Notes under the pieces: model-generated | Seen by the model: only the letters and a program-made list of their open reading frames with translations | Database searches by the model: none | Told to the model about the DNA's origin: nothing | Source: Rhyacophila brunnea | Lineage: Eukaryota > Arthropoda > Insecta > Trichoptera > Rhyacophilidae | DNA length: 64,000 nt | Assembly (NCBI GenBank): GCA_022495005.1 | Contig: JAGYXB010001050.1 | Location: forward strand, 186,001 to 250,000 | Reading direction: 5' to 3' | Position numbers and translations under genes: made by a program | Shown here: one piece after another, positions 45,479 to 56,847 of the stretch | How positions within the stretch are numbered: the stretch's first letter is position 1 | Layout: the number at the start of each line of letters is the position of its first letter

Positions 45479-47157
45479 TCTTGGGAGAACTAACAACGTT
45501 CTCGATATTTAATACGGTTAACGGGGATACACAAGTCAACACTACAAAAAATGGTAGAGTTTTCCATTATATTATTTAATTAATATTGTAGAACATTCTG
45601 ACGAAGCTAGCGCCTTCTACAATTCAAGGAAAATCGCCACTGATGATAAAATTCCTCCAGTAGTTTCTTTATTTTCCCTGATACAATAAGTGTTAAAAAA
45701 TTGAATGAAATGAAAATGCCATAACCTTTTATTCGCATATAAAGTCAACTTCTGTGCAATGCGCAAAGAAACAACTATGACGATGACCTATTTACGATTA
45801 TTTGTTTACATTGTTATTTGTATTCTGTTGCCTATTGCTGGCTATTGATTGAATGACCATTTTTTTCCTAGAATTTATTTTTATTATTTTCTATCATTTG
45901 AGAGCAAGACAATTTGCAATATTAATTATGTTTAAGACTGATTTGTACATTGGTAACTATGGTCATACGGTTCATATCGAAGATAGTAGCGGGAAAACCT
46001 CTATACTTCGCTCCATTATGTACACTCCTTAATTGTGTGAATAAAAAATAATAAAAATATATACCCTCCTTGAATTTATTCAGGTAAATTAATCGCAAAT
46101 ATTATTTCCCACCTGTTTAGCTATATATAGCATGTAGATAACAGAGTTACGCGTCACGGACCAACCAAATAATAGCATGATCGTATGTTTGTATGTGCTT
46201 CTCAAACTTCGGTTCACCAGGTTAATTATTATTATCTCTAGAGTTCGAATGAATAGTCTGAAGACATCAGCCATTGTCGGTTATTGACGGCCATTCGGCA
46301 ATCTAAATAAAAAAATAGTCTATTGTCGTATAGCCTATGCCCTATCGGAATTATATTGGTTAATCTGTTATGTGCTTATAACTATCATTTCTGATTGTTA
46401 TTTGAATAGTTAAAAATTGATTATTTTTAAGTTAACCTATCTATTTTTACATCATTATCGAAGTGCAAAGATTGTCTGGCACTCTTATACTACTATTTTT
46501 TTTACTATTTCCGATCTTAATAATGTAATCCACAGAGTGTAGGTTTATATAAACAGATTGTTGACCATATTATTCTACTATTTCCTGAGGTGCCATCTTC
46601 TATTGAAGGCAATACATCTCCTTGTCGTTGTGCCATCCGTATGAATTCTTCAGCTTCAGCTTAAATGAAAACCATTTTACACCTTCAACTCGCAGTGGTG
46701 ATTTAATATTTTAATAATTAGCGGTCATTTACAGACATTTCAAAAGTTAAAAAAAAAAACAGTCACATGTCTATAAGTGTTATAACATAATTTAGGATTC
46801 ACTCACACATTTAGATAACTTGTATCTGAGAGCATATTGCCTACTAGCGATAATCAAAAGTTTTTTTGTGTATATTTTGACATCTTTTAGATTTTTGTTG
46901 TGTCTGGTTCACTATAATGAGCGAGTCATGGTTCCAACGACTACGACCAGGTACTTACGTACGACACAGTTTGGCTTCGCTTTTTGTTAATAAAACATCT
47001 ATTTTACAGCATTTTGTCACTTTTTACTGAAATATCGTAGTATTATAAAAAAGGTTGAATATTTTATGTTCAATAAATTGTATTAGGTAATAAATTAATA
47101 TAAATTTAACAAAATTCAAGTCTCGTAAATATGGCTGTCTCAGGACTGTTTTCAGTA
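45479..47157. other. AT-rich intergenic sequence
   Basis: Nothing recognised. Frame 46089-46274 on the minus strand has no signature. Confidence 0.4.
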
Positions 47158-47158
47158 A

Positions 47159-47339
47159 GGTAGAGTCCGTATTCTTTATGCTGGCGTGCGGTCCCCCCCC
47201 CCGCTTCAGCATCTTAACACTGCATTCCCTCTCGTTCCCTCCCATTGAAAACTTGCAATAGTCGAACGCGATGACACAATGCTTTCCGTCCGCGAACGAC
47301 GTGACGTGAACGCCAGCATAAAGAATCCGGACTCTACCT
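47159..47339. mobile_element. 181-bp GC-richer MITE
   Basis: 30-bp terminal repeats GGTAGAGTCC(G)(T/G)ATTCTTTATGCTGGCGT pair with one mismatch. The interior has a C10 run near 47194 and CpG-rich sequence (47275-47310). Non-coding; minus-strand frame 47024-47245 overlaps its left end. A 2-3 bp duplication (TA-type) is possible but not certain. Confidence 0.85.
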
Positions 47340-47449
47340 ACTACAGCCTACCTTCATTCAAAAGGCACCATACTGCTCAACTGTATACATTCATATCATT
47401 GCGGGAAGTGATATAATAATAATTAAACAATTCTTTAAAATAAGTAAAT

Positions 47450-47901
47450 AAAATGTTCTCGCATCACGTATTGAGGATCGCATGCGTACTGTCAGTCGAT
47501 AGGCCGGCGGTGACGGCGTCGGACAGTAGACGCTAACGCAAGCTATCGCCTGGAGTGCTCTTGCAATAGGCTCTACGAGCCCAAGAGTGCATCGCAGCAC
47601 TCGACCGATTTTAACTCCGGAAGAAGTCTAGTGTAAAATTAGACCTCTCTCCGTGAACACAGCGCTAATAGAATATCGACATGCTTCGCTACACCGTAAA
47701 CAAAAGGTTAAGTGCATATCTATGTGTCTATTTTGTCTATGACTTTAAATCGTAGACCATTCGCGTCGCAGTGCCCGCCGGAAGTGCGCGAAAAGGAAAA
47801 CGTACCTATTTTGAATTTTAGCGCCGTTTTTGCGCGTTCCTAATTTGAGTGTGGTTTTTTTTTGTTTGTTACTTAGTGATTTTGTGTCGTAATCTACAGC
47901 C
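47450..47901 (+). promoter_or_regulatory. CpG-rich promoter-like block and 5' UTR
   Basis: The interval 47460-47830 is rich in CpG relative to its surroundings. It contains CCGGAAGTGCGCG (47779-47791, ETS-type core) and GCATGCG words, and lies directly upstream of the candidate start codon at 47902. No TATA box is placed convincingly. Promoter function is inferred from composition plus the adjoining exon. Confidence 0.45.
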
Positions 47902-47956
47902 ATGACCTCTGAAAATGGGTATAGCGTGACTCGGCGCTGTTTCGATAACATAACAG
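47902..47956 (+). CDS. Candidate first coding exon, unknown gene
   Basis: ACAGCCATGACC gives a good start context. The frame reads MTSENGYSVTRRCFDNIT plus one base and meets the donor ACAG|GTATTT at 47957. Without splicing it would stop at TGA 12 codons later. Codon use is mixed (GTG, CGG, CGC), unlike the AT-rich random frames. The protein family is not recognised and no second exon was found; the following 16 kb is dominated by transposons, so an intron of that kind is plausible. A minus-strand frame over 47745-47951 is its shadow. Confidence 0.42.
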
Positions 47957-48068
47957 GTATTTTTTGGCCAATTATTGATAATGAATGACCTTTTGCGTTT
48001 ATTATAATGTTCGGAATATTGTATTAAAAAGAAATTTTAGATTCTTATCTACGCATGCTATGCAAATG

Positions 48069-48514
48069 TGGCGAAGGGTGGAGTTAGGCTGTGGAGATTC
48101 GATAAAAATAATACACACTAAACTTTGTCAGTCACACCTATTTGTTTTCATGCAACTAATAATACAAATAATTGCAGAATGTATTGGTTAGTTTTAGACC
48201 AAACCATAATAATAGGGGTAGGCTGTGGAGATCTGACAAAAATAATGCACACTTTGTCAGTCATAATTAATTGTTGTAATTGAAGAATAGAGCAATGGTT
48301 TTTAAAATTAGATTATTAAACAATGCCTAAATATGTATATCTAATATCTATTATGGTTTGCTTTAGGCAGGGTTTGATTAAAATTTAAAAATTAACCAAT
48401 ACCATTTACAATTTTCAATTTTAGTTTAATGAAAACAAATAAGTATCATTGATTAAGTTTAGTGTGCACTATTTATATCGGTTTTCTACAGCCTACCCCC
48501 ACCCTTCACCACTG
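48069..48514. mobile_element. Palindromic hAT-like element, family J, copy 1
   Basis: Left TGGCGAAGGGTGGAGTTAGG and right CCCCCACCCTTCACCACTG are inverted. The subterminal order ACACACTAAACTTTGTCAGT, CTATTTGTTTTCATG (left) is mirrored on the right by AAAACAAATAAGT and TTTAGTGTGCACTATTTA. A second left end (GTAGGCTGTGGAGATCTGAC, 48218) lies inside, so it contains a rearranged or self-inserted copy. GCAAATG is present at both borders. Non-coding. Confidence 0.78.
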
Positions 48515-48879
48515 GCAAATGCTTATATTTTGGAATACACTCCTTATTATGTTACAGTACATATTGATAATTTCAAGAGTTACAATTTACGTTACTAAAT
48601 TTGTTTTGATAGGAAAGTTTCTAATGTATGTTTTTCAAAGTATATAATATTTTCAATAAAGTTAATTTTATGTCTTGAATAAAAAAAAATATGCTCATCA
48701 ATATATACATCAAAATAAATTTTTAACTTGTATAGCACCCATGTTAAATTACACGATTTTTTTACATTTTTCTACATCAATAATAGGCATATTATTAATA
48801 CGTAATGTAAGAGTTTTTTTTACATTTTCATAGTGAATTACTTCCTTTATTACTTAATAATAATTAATATGTTTGCTAT
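48515..48879. other. AT-rich sequence
   Basis: Nothing recognised. Confidence 0.4.
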
Positions 48880-48955
48880 CCTTTGTCGATTAGAGAGGAA
48901 AATACGATACACTCTCGACCGTTGCATCGCTAGTTCGAACCCCGCTTGCTGGATT
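48880..48955 (+). repeat. tRNA-like sequence (B-box retained)
   Basis: CTAGTTCGAACCCCGC has the tRNA T-arm/B-box form. Upstream GATTAGAGAGG could be a weak A-box. A T-run follows. Likely a decayed SINE head. Confidence 0.35.
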
Positions 48956-51037
48956 TTTAAAACTGGCATATATTTTTTAAATCACAAATAATATCTAGTA
49001 TATTATACATAATTGCGTTTTTTACCCATTATTTTTTACTACTGGCTACCAATCTAACACCGTAAATACTGTTTTAACACGGCTTCCTACATATTTTATT
49101 GTGGTGGTTTGTAAGTATTGTGATTAATTACTAATCTTATTTGCAGGTGCAACAACCTATAATCTACCTTAGTAAATGTTATTATTACAACTTATTTATA
49201 TTATAAATAAAATTATATTATTTTGTAAGCATCACCAACCAGTGGTGAAGTCTGCAGGTTGAACGTAGTTAAACGATTATAAATTATAACAAACGGAATG
49301 AATAACAATATAGGTAGGTACACGAAGATAACTATCGATGTGTTATTATAAAACTGTGCACATACAGTAAAAACGTTGATAACCTCATACAATATGGAGT
49401 TCCTATAAAAATTAAAATTTAAAATATGGTCAGAATATTCGTTAACATCAATAAAAACTGTACACATACAAGTTGACAACATCAAAGAAACAGCAACTCA
49501 GCTCAACTCACCCATCAATTATAATATTTATCGTAAGTACGTTTACCACAGATTGTTTAAATTCGTTAATAGGATCTTCATTTTTATTAGATTTGATTTA
49601 ATGAGCGAGATGTGCAGTCTTTAATACATCTACATTATGCGAATATTTCTGAATACTCTGAGTATTCGCAATGCATTTTATTTTTTATCGGAACTCCAAA
49701 TCTTTCTTATTCCTCCAAAGCGTTGCGTTGGTTATCTGTATACAAATAATATTAGTTATGATTACATATAAATATTTTTGAACCATTTAACGACGTCGCT
49801 AGTTAGTGATTAGAATAATTATTAGTCATAATACAACATTTGTTGCAATTGTGTTATGTTTAGAAAATTAGTAAATTTAATCGTTTAGTATCGAATTTTC
49901 AACTGATTGCATAGCCAAGCCATCGTCTATCAAGTTGATATAATTATGATATTTTAAATATCTGCATAGTGTAAGAATTAGGCATCTGCTGTTAAGAGAT
50001 ATCTTATAAAAACAATTTTATTCGTGCCTAATTATTGTAATGTTTACATAAATTATTATGTGTAGGTAGACCAGCACCATTATTCAAATTAAAACTGATG
50101 AAATCTCTAGAATAGTAGGCAACCTACATAGCGAGTTGTTTGAAACAGTTAATATTTTTAAATACTAAATAATTTTTAAAGAAAAAAAATTATAGGTAGT
50201 GAAAATTGAAAATTTTGTTGAAGACCTATTCTGCTAACATGGTCACTTTAATATTCAGATTCTATTCATGTCAGTGATCTGGTATGTATAATAGCAATGT
50301 ACTACCATTTAGCCCCGTCGCACATTGAAATCTGTGCAATTTTGAAACTCTACCGTGCGCACAGACGAGGCCATGCCGGGACAGTGACGTCGTCAAAAAA
50401 AACAATTTCTTCACATGCGCCAATGCGACATTTTGTTATTCTACCTCATGCCGATTAAAATTTGATGTAAGTTACTTTTGTGAATGACAACAAAATAACA
50501 TCGACAAATTCGACGTCTTGCAGTCGGACGAGTTTGTATGTGCGATCGGGCTTACGTATATCATTAAAATTTCAAGCCGCAGGTGTTTTCGAGCCTGTTA
50601 CATATTTTCTTATTATATGTTTTGTTTTGTTTTCATAACTGTTTCATCTTTCACACATAGTTTCTGTTTCATGCTCACGCGCATTTTAACAAGACGTAAA
50701 CAGAGAAGTTTAAACAGGTGTCTGTTAAATATATAATTATATTTTTAAGCAGTATATTACCTACCCAAGTAAATAATCCATTAGCATTGCATTAATATGT
50801 CGTATTGTGACATAGTTTTACTAATTAATTAAGGTAGCAGGCATAACGTTGCTGCATCGTTGATTGATTTACATAACCGGCTAGCGAATGTTCTAAATAT
50901 TTTATCTTGCATAAAATACAACGGAAATAGAAACATAGAGACAAAAAAATATGGAAATGAAATTAGCTGTTTGCTCATTAATTTTCCGTGAGACCGTTGT
51001 AAGGTCCTGTCAAATGTAAACATATTATATATTATGT
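48956..51037. other. Intergenic or intronic sequence
   Basis: The 50310-50420 and 50500-50590 parts are CpG-richer and include GTGACGTCGTC (CRE-like), but no start with donor was found. Frames 49213-49485 and 50518-50736 show no family. Confidence 0.35.
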
Positions 51038-52420
51038 CAGTGGTGGCGAACCTATGGCATGCGTGCCACCAGTGGCACGCGAGATGATTTTGCATGGCAC
51101 GCGTTTGAAGATAAACAAATAACTGATAATAATAATAAATGACAAATCGCATTGTATAAAAATGAGCAGGCAAATAATCTTCAAAAATAGGCATTACATT
51201 TAATGTAAATACAGAATTGCATAGGTAGATCTTTAGGCTTTATTTGTTACATATAATATTATCGCACTAACCTTATGAGCATGTGAAGAAAGAATTTGAC
51301 CACCTCCAAAGGGCCGCACTAGAGATTGGCTTAAGAGTAAATGAAAAAAAACTAAAGTCATGGTACAAAGCCGACAAAATCAGAGTAGGCTGGGCCAAAG
51401 TTCCAGTTTTGGAAACCATCAATTTGAGGTTGTCAACCGGTTCACATACCTGGGTTCCAATATTACAAAAGAAAACGAGGAACTCTAATTCTAATCTCGA
51501 ATCGTACTTCTCATTCCTGCCATATTCAAATCCAGAAATGTCCACAGAAAAACTAAGACCCGGCTCTATAAAACCTTCATACGCACAGTCGTTGCATACG
51601 CGTATGAGTCATGGACGCTAAATTTGAAAGCAGCTGAAATGGTGGATTACTTTGAGAGAAAGATCCTGAGGCGGATATACGGACCCATGAATGATGGTGG
51701 GGAGTGGAGAATTAGGTACAACACGGAACTATACCGCTTATACCAAGATTCAAAACTCTCCACCTTCATAAACCTCCAGAGGCTAAACTGGGCAGGCCAT
51801 GTCCAGCGCATGCCTGAGTCACGGATACCGAAGAATATCCTCTAAGGAAACTCAGGGGGGAAAAGGCCAGAGGGAAAGCCACGCACACGATGGGGTGATA
51901 ACATTACAAAAGATGCCAACCAGCTGCTTAAAATCATGAACTGGAAAAGACGTGCGGAGGACCGTTTCGGCTGGAGGACGGCGGTGGAGGAGGCCAGGGC
52001 TCGACTTGAGCTGTAGTGCCATCGAAGAAGAAGAATAACCTTATCAGCCAGCGGGGGATGCCGCGCCGCGAACCTTTAATTTTGATAGCGAGAGAATGCC
52101 TAATCTGATCGGAGCAATTTTGGTGTCAATTTATGCGTGAAGAACCAGACAAATTAATACATTAATAAACAATTTCATTTCTACCCACAAAAAAGAAACA
52201 CAAATTTGGTGGACTTAGTAGTAGTAATTATTCTGGTAAACAGTTTCAAAATTTGTGGACCGAAATGTATGGCGTAATTGAAAAAAGTGATAAAGCTATA
52301 TATGAGTGGTATCTAGAACATCATCATTTTTAATAGGATTCTTAAAAACCATTTTTCCCCATGAAAAACTGCTCGGCACGTCAGACAGCCGAAAAATAAT
52401 ATTTGGGAAATATTGGCACG
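51038..52420 (+). mobile_element. hAT-like element family D, copy 2, split by a retrotransposon
   Basis: Starts CAGTGGTGGCGAACCTATGG, then TGGCACGCGAGATGATTTT, GACAAATCGCATTGTATAAA and TAATATTATCGCACTAACC up to 51276. It resumes after 52035 with CAGCCAGCG, GATGCCGCGCCGCG, GAGAGAATGCCTAATC and ends near AAAACTGCTCGGCACGTCAG. The CAG-GGYGGCGAACC start is the common hAT terminus type. It is homologous along its length to 20464-21066. The minus-strand frame 50829-51194 overlaps it and is not a gene. Confidence 0.8.
51277..52035 (+). pseudogene. Non-LTR retrotransposon 3' copy, 759 bp, with 9-bp duplication
   Basis: 5'-truncated copy. The first frame (KKEFDHLQRAALEIGLRVNE) is the part just after the RT catalytic core. 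After a frame change 51624-51845 reads FERKILRRIYGP, LNWAGHVQRMP (W-GHV-RM motif) and PESRIPKNIL, then an in-frame TAA, then GKRPEGKPRTRWGDNITKDA and AEDRFGWRTAVEEARARLEL and TAG. It ends in a GAA repeat tail. TAACCTTAT is duplicated at 51268-51276 and 52036-52044. Stops and frameshifts make it inactive. Confidence 0.9.
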
Positions 52421-52439
52421 TGTAAAATAAACGGATAAA

Positions 52440-52735
52440 TGGTTCAACCATCTGCAATTTTTATTTTAGTTCAATGAACACAAATAAATATGACTGGCAA
52501 AGTGTCCACTATTAATTTTAGTCGAATCTCGATATTCTAAATACATAATATATCGAAGTCCCTATTATGATTTGGCTTATGCAGGGTTTAATTGAATTTT
52601 AAAATGGTGTTGGTCAACCATCTGCAATTTTTACCCATTCAAAATAGGACTGACAGAGTTTAGTGTGCACTTTTATGTAGAATCTATACAGCCTATCTCC
52701 ACCCTTCGCCACTTGTAGATTATGAGTTATTGGTA
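52440..52735. mobile_element. Family J element, copy 2 (partial, duplicated half)
   Basis: CAACCATCTGCAATTTTTA occurs twice (52445 and 52617), each followed by the family J order (ACAAATAAATATGACTGGCA or AGTTTAGTGTGCAC). It ends GCCTATCTCCACCCTTCGCC. The left terminus is missing. Confidence 0.65.
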
Positions 52736-52888
52736 TCTTGATCGCTCTTAGTTTTATTACAGGGCTCGAAATGGACCGGAACGCACCGAAGCGCCGTTCC
52801 GGTTCGTAAAATCAGCAAAATTATCGCTCCATCTCGTGGACATATTAATTTGACAGTGAGCTAGATTTGCCATTTAACGTAAAAATCC

Positions 52889-53014
52889 AAAAGTTTGTCC
52901 ACACTGGTAACCTCATTAAATTTCACGATAATTATCAAAATTTGTTTGACCAAAAATTATTTTAATCGAAATTTAATGAGGTTGCCAGCAACTTGTTGCC
53001 AATGTGGACACGGC
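52889..53014. mobile_element. MITE family I, copy 2 (nested)
   Basis: TGTCCACACTGGTAACCTCA at the left and TGAGGTTGCCAGCAACTTGT then TGCCAATGTGGACACGGC at the right. Same family as 36221-36366, with a shortened left arm. Inserted in the hAT-C copy between AAAAATC and ACACACTTATT. Confidence 0.85.
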
Positions 53015-53075
53015 ATAACACACTTATTTTTATAAAATACACAAGCAATTAGATAACTATGTTAATATTTTCATA

Positions 53076-53775
53076 AAATGAATACGTGTATTAAATAAGG
53101 CTCTAAGTACCAAACAGTAGTATTGCCTGTAGTTACAAAATACCGAGTCATTGCAGTCAAATTTCATGAAGCAGACCTTTTGAAAAATGTCGTTTTACAG
53201 TGTGAATCAATCACGGCAGCTTCTATAATTTTAGGTATTAAGAACTCGCAAGTGTCACACAACGGACCACTCAGTGCTTCAAGCGTCGGATTTTGATATT
53301 GAATTTCGTTGTTTACAAACGTTGTACTGACACAAGCGCTGCTAATGCTTGACCGCTATATTCCGACTAGTGGAAGTGAGAAAGCACCGCTGTTGCGTAC
53401 TCACTCCCCCGTGTGGTTTCGCTCTATGTTGTGTGACTGCTCAGCGGAGGTACGGCGTTCTTTGTAATTCCGGGCATAGAACTCCAGAACTCCAGCGTTC
53501 ATTGACCGGCGCGGTCTGACCACCGGCTGTGTACCCATACAGTATGAAGTCCATACAGTACAAAGAACGCCGAACTCCGAACGCGGAACGCAGACCGCCT
53601 GACCGCACTCTGTCTGCGCAAGCCCTTAATTATTTTGCTGTATTTTTTTGACTTGCTTGAGGCACTTAGACTATAGTTGAAGTTATTGGCGTTGGTATGT
53701 AGAACATTTTTCTATAAAAATGTCAGTTTTTATGTTTTTGGTACTTAGCGCCTTAATTAATACACGTATTCAAAT
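53076..53775. mobile_element. 692-bp inverted-repeat element (nested) with AAAT duplication
   Basis: Element 53080-53771. Ends GAATACGTGTATTAA and its complement, with the inner part GCTCTAAGTACCAAA, pair over 35 bp with two mismatches. AAAT is present directly outside both ends (53076-53079, 53772-53775). The interior (53380-53620) is strikingly GC-rich for this window and carries a further inverted pair, CGGCGTTCTTTGTA and its complement (about 53456 and 53563). No reading frame of note. Confidence 0.87.
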
Positions 53776-53825
53776 ATCGACCGCACCGGTTCGTAAAATA
53801 TTCCATTTTGAGCGCTGGATTTATA

Positions 53826-56129
53826 TAGTTTCTAGTGTTTCATTATAATATTAAAATAGATTCTGTTGTTTTCACATAATTCCAAATACAATATGGAGTT
53901 AGTTATATTCGATTAAAATATCTAGTAACAGTTGTTATGACACAAACCAAAATCTAGAGGTAGTATTTTGGCCTTGTAATCAATTTTATTTTCGGGCTCA
54001 TTTTGTTATCCAAGTTAATTCAAATTTTTCATTCAAACTGATTTAAACCATCAAACACCTAAATACATTTTATGTCCACTGTTCGCATAATTTGAATAAT
54101 TACAATACGGGTATACGAATATGGCATATATCCATATAAATAATAATAATCGATATTTAAATATGTTATATGCGGTCATTTTGTGTCAAAAAAGTGAATT
54201 CAAACGATCTATAAAATAATATAAAACAATATTTTAAAATTGGAACACTCGGAGTCAAATTAATTGTTCGTATACGCATGACATTTTTCGCCATTTTTTG
54301 TAATAGTAAAAAAACATGTATTATGACGAATTTTTGATAACTTTGATGATTAGATAACAAAGTCTCATAAAACAAGGTTTACATTATCCGTTAAAAAATA
54401 ATAGTTTTCATTGATAAGATATGGTATTACATTTTTACTCACGTTTGTTTATAAAAGTGGATAAGCGTGTTAATATTTAGCTGAGCATTCTGTCGTATTC
54501 AAGTGGGACGTTACTTATCTATGCATATGATTTTAATTAATATGGTATTCTTTCCCATATTTATATTTACGGCAGGTAACTATTACTGTTATTTTATTCG
54601 ACTATGCTGTCATCGGAAAGTAGTTATATTATATTTCTTTTTATACACATTTTTAAGCGCACATACATCGTTCGTTTCCTGTAGAAGTGCATGGGAAACA
54701 GTGGCGTCACAAGACAAACTATTGCCTAAAGATAAATCATTGAAAATAGTATCAATGATATTTATAATTAATTATTACCTTATCACTGCCAGCCAATTTT
54801 TACTAGGTGGATACTTGGAATAACATAAATCTCTTAAAAATATGAAATAGAAACAGAATTATAAATATTTGTGAAAACTTACCAAATCAACATGTTTCTC
54901 AAGTTTATCGTGAATATTTTCGCACGAAAATGATAAATATTGTTTAGAAAATATATACAAACAGTTTATTCAGAAGTTATGACGTTTACAAGAATGCACG
55001 AGTTAACTCGTCCATGGCCTGACGCGACATACGTGCTTTGACGAGTTAACGCAAGCTGGTTAATGAAATACACATAGGGATTATACAAATAAGAATGTTT
55101 AATGCTTCCCCTTAAAATCATATTTTATTACAATTATTGAATATAGACGCTATTTACATATTCACAACTCTATGTATAAGGGCCTGTAGTGCGATCGACA
55201 CGTTGGACATGTCTGGTTGATCTGAAATAGTTGGCGTAATAATTAAAATACAGCATGCCAATCGTACCCAAGAAATTCAACGAATTGGAGTGTCTCCTTT
55301 ATAATTTTTAATATTTTACATTTATAGCCAATTTAATGAGTTACACCAGTGGACATTCCATCTGTATCCTTTCACGAATATGCAGCAATCATAAAGTAAA
55401 CAAACATCAATTTTGTGTGAACCATTTTATAAGACTTTACATCTGAAATTTACTATGCCACCATGAATAGTTTCATTTTAGTATTGATCACTAAAATCAA
55501 GACTATTAAAATATAAATATATATTAAGAAATTTATCATTATTAATATTATATGTGTTGCTACATTTCAAAATCAGCCACGTCCACCTTTAGGTATTTTT
55601 GACTTTTTTGTGAATTGCTGAAGAACTACTGCTTTCTAACATTTCTGCATTATAAAAATGTGGAATTTATTAATTTTAAATATTCTATACTCGAAATAAT
55701 ATAAACTTTTACCCTTGTCACTGTGTATTTGAGAAAACAAAAAGCTGTTTTTCTGCTATTCATCTATTATGGACTTAGCTGATTTTGAAATCTAGTGACA
55801 CATATATATTAATATTAAATTATATATTAAAAAATAATCAAGACTAAGTTAGTATAAAACCATTAAAATATGTTTTATGGTAAGTAGGTCCTACCTTCTC
55901 CTGTGTTTTTGACAGAAATAATGACCGGTTTCGTTGGCACAGATAGATGCACATTCTATTCAACAGTATTCATTGAAAATAACATTCGTCAAAATCGTGT
56001 GAAAACCACAAAACCACGAAACTACATTATTGTTAGAATATACACATCTAGTTTTGTTTCTTAGATAGAAATGAACATGACGTGTAATGAATACCAAAAT
56101 ACTGATAATCTATATAAGTTTGATATATA
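53826..56129. other. 2.3-kb AT-rich stretch
   Basis: A 106-codon plus-strand frame at 54503-54823 is hydrophobic and AT-driven, without recognisable family. Two GACGAGTTAAC/GAGTTAACTCG words near 55000-55045 form a small inverted pair. Nothing else. Confidence 0.4.
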
Positions 56130-56324
56130 TTACAACCAGAACTTCCATCCCGGTTTAAGCCGAAACCGGCTAACGGGGTAAACGCGGGTTTCTAAACTAA
56201 CCGAAAACCGGGTAATTTTATGCGGTCAACCTATTAAATTCTTAGTAGGTATTTGTACGAAGAAAAAAATTAGCGAAAAATATTCGTTTATCTATAAAAT
56301 ATCAACAATTACGAGTATAATTCA

Positions 56325-56455
56325 ATTAAAAAAAAAACTAACAAACACTATCTACACATTTGATAATGAAAACAAATATGTTTGACTGACAAAGTTTAGT
56401 GTGCACTACTTATTTCGGATCTTAATAGCCTACCTCCACCCTTCTTGACACCTAC
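56325..56455. mobile_element. Family J right-half fragment (nested)
   Basis: AAAACAAATATGTTTGACTG, ACAAAGTTTAGTGTGCACTA and TAGCCTACCTCCACCCTTCT match the right halves at 48069 and 57380. Confidence 0.7.
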
Positions 56456-56568
56456 CTGTTATTAGTACCTTGATTCAAACTACAGAAGCCGGTAGCCAAT
56501 ACTAACTACATTTGTGGAGCACTATAGTTTCTAGACTACACAGTTGTTAAGTTCGTCGTAATTAAGAA

Positions 56569-56637
56569 GGGCGCAGATGGCTTAATTGGTGAATCACCGG
56601 AATCCGATGAATGCATATTCGTGTCCTGTCCGGCGCC
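56569..56637 (+). repeat. tRNA-like sequence (SINE head or tRNA pseudogene, nested)
   Basis: GGGCGC...GGCGCC ends allow at least a 5-bp acceptor. The A-box region is GATGGCTTAATTGGTGAATC and the B-box TATTCGTGTCCTGTC. The anticodon arm is irregular, and it is followed by an AT-rich tail. Unlikely to be a functional tRNA. Confidence 0.5.
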
Positions 56638-56847
56638 ATATATTTTTAAGAGTTTTTCTAATATATATTATGTCTGTGAGATCTTTCCAAATTTTATTAT
56701 ATAGGTATATCAAAAATATTTAAACATGAAACATATTTTTTTTAATTTAGACGGTTTAAACCGGTTACCCGGTTAATTACTCGAAAACAAAAACCGCTTA
56801 TCGGGTATTATTTTTACTCCGGTTAATTGCATGCCCTAATAACAACC

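Larger units (their letters stand above)
52760..53817 (+). mobile_element. hAT-C element, copy 6, containing two nested elements
   Basis: Left end CAGGGCTCGAAATGGACCGG and right end CATTTTGAGCGCTG match the family, but the distance is 1058 bp instead of about 230. The extra length is fully explained by insertions at 52889-53014 and 53080-53771; removing them restores the order CTCGTGG, GAGCTAGAT, AACACACTTATTTTTATAAA, AACTATGTTAATATTTTC, ATCGACCGCACCGGTTCG. The octamers outside the ends no longer match clearly. Confidence 0.88.
56138..56839. mobile_element. hAT-like element (family K) with CCGGTTA subterminal words and nested pieces
   Basis: Flanked by TTACAACC (56130-56137) and TAACAACC (56840-56847), 7 of 8 identical. 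The right end reads GGTTAATTGCATGCCCTAA, i.e. TTAGGGCATGCAATTAACC inverted; the left end is more decayed (TTCCATCCCGGTTTAAGCC). CCGGTTA/TAACCGG-type words recur near both ends. The interior contains a family J half (56325-56455) and a tRNA-like unit (56569-56637). Confidence 0.78.

Noticed and set aside
50829..51194. 121-codon minus-strand frame
   Set aside because: Overlaps the left part of a non-coding hAT-like element; no motif.
54503..54823. 106-codon hydrophobic frame, possible receptor exon
   Set aside because: Composition follows the AT-rich background (Ile, Phe, Tyr, Leu), and there is no recognisable family motif. A chance frame is the simpler explanation.
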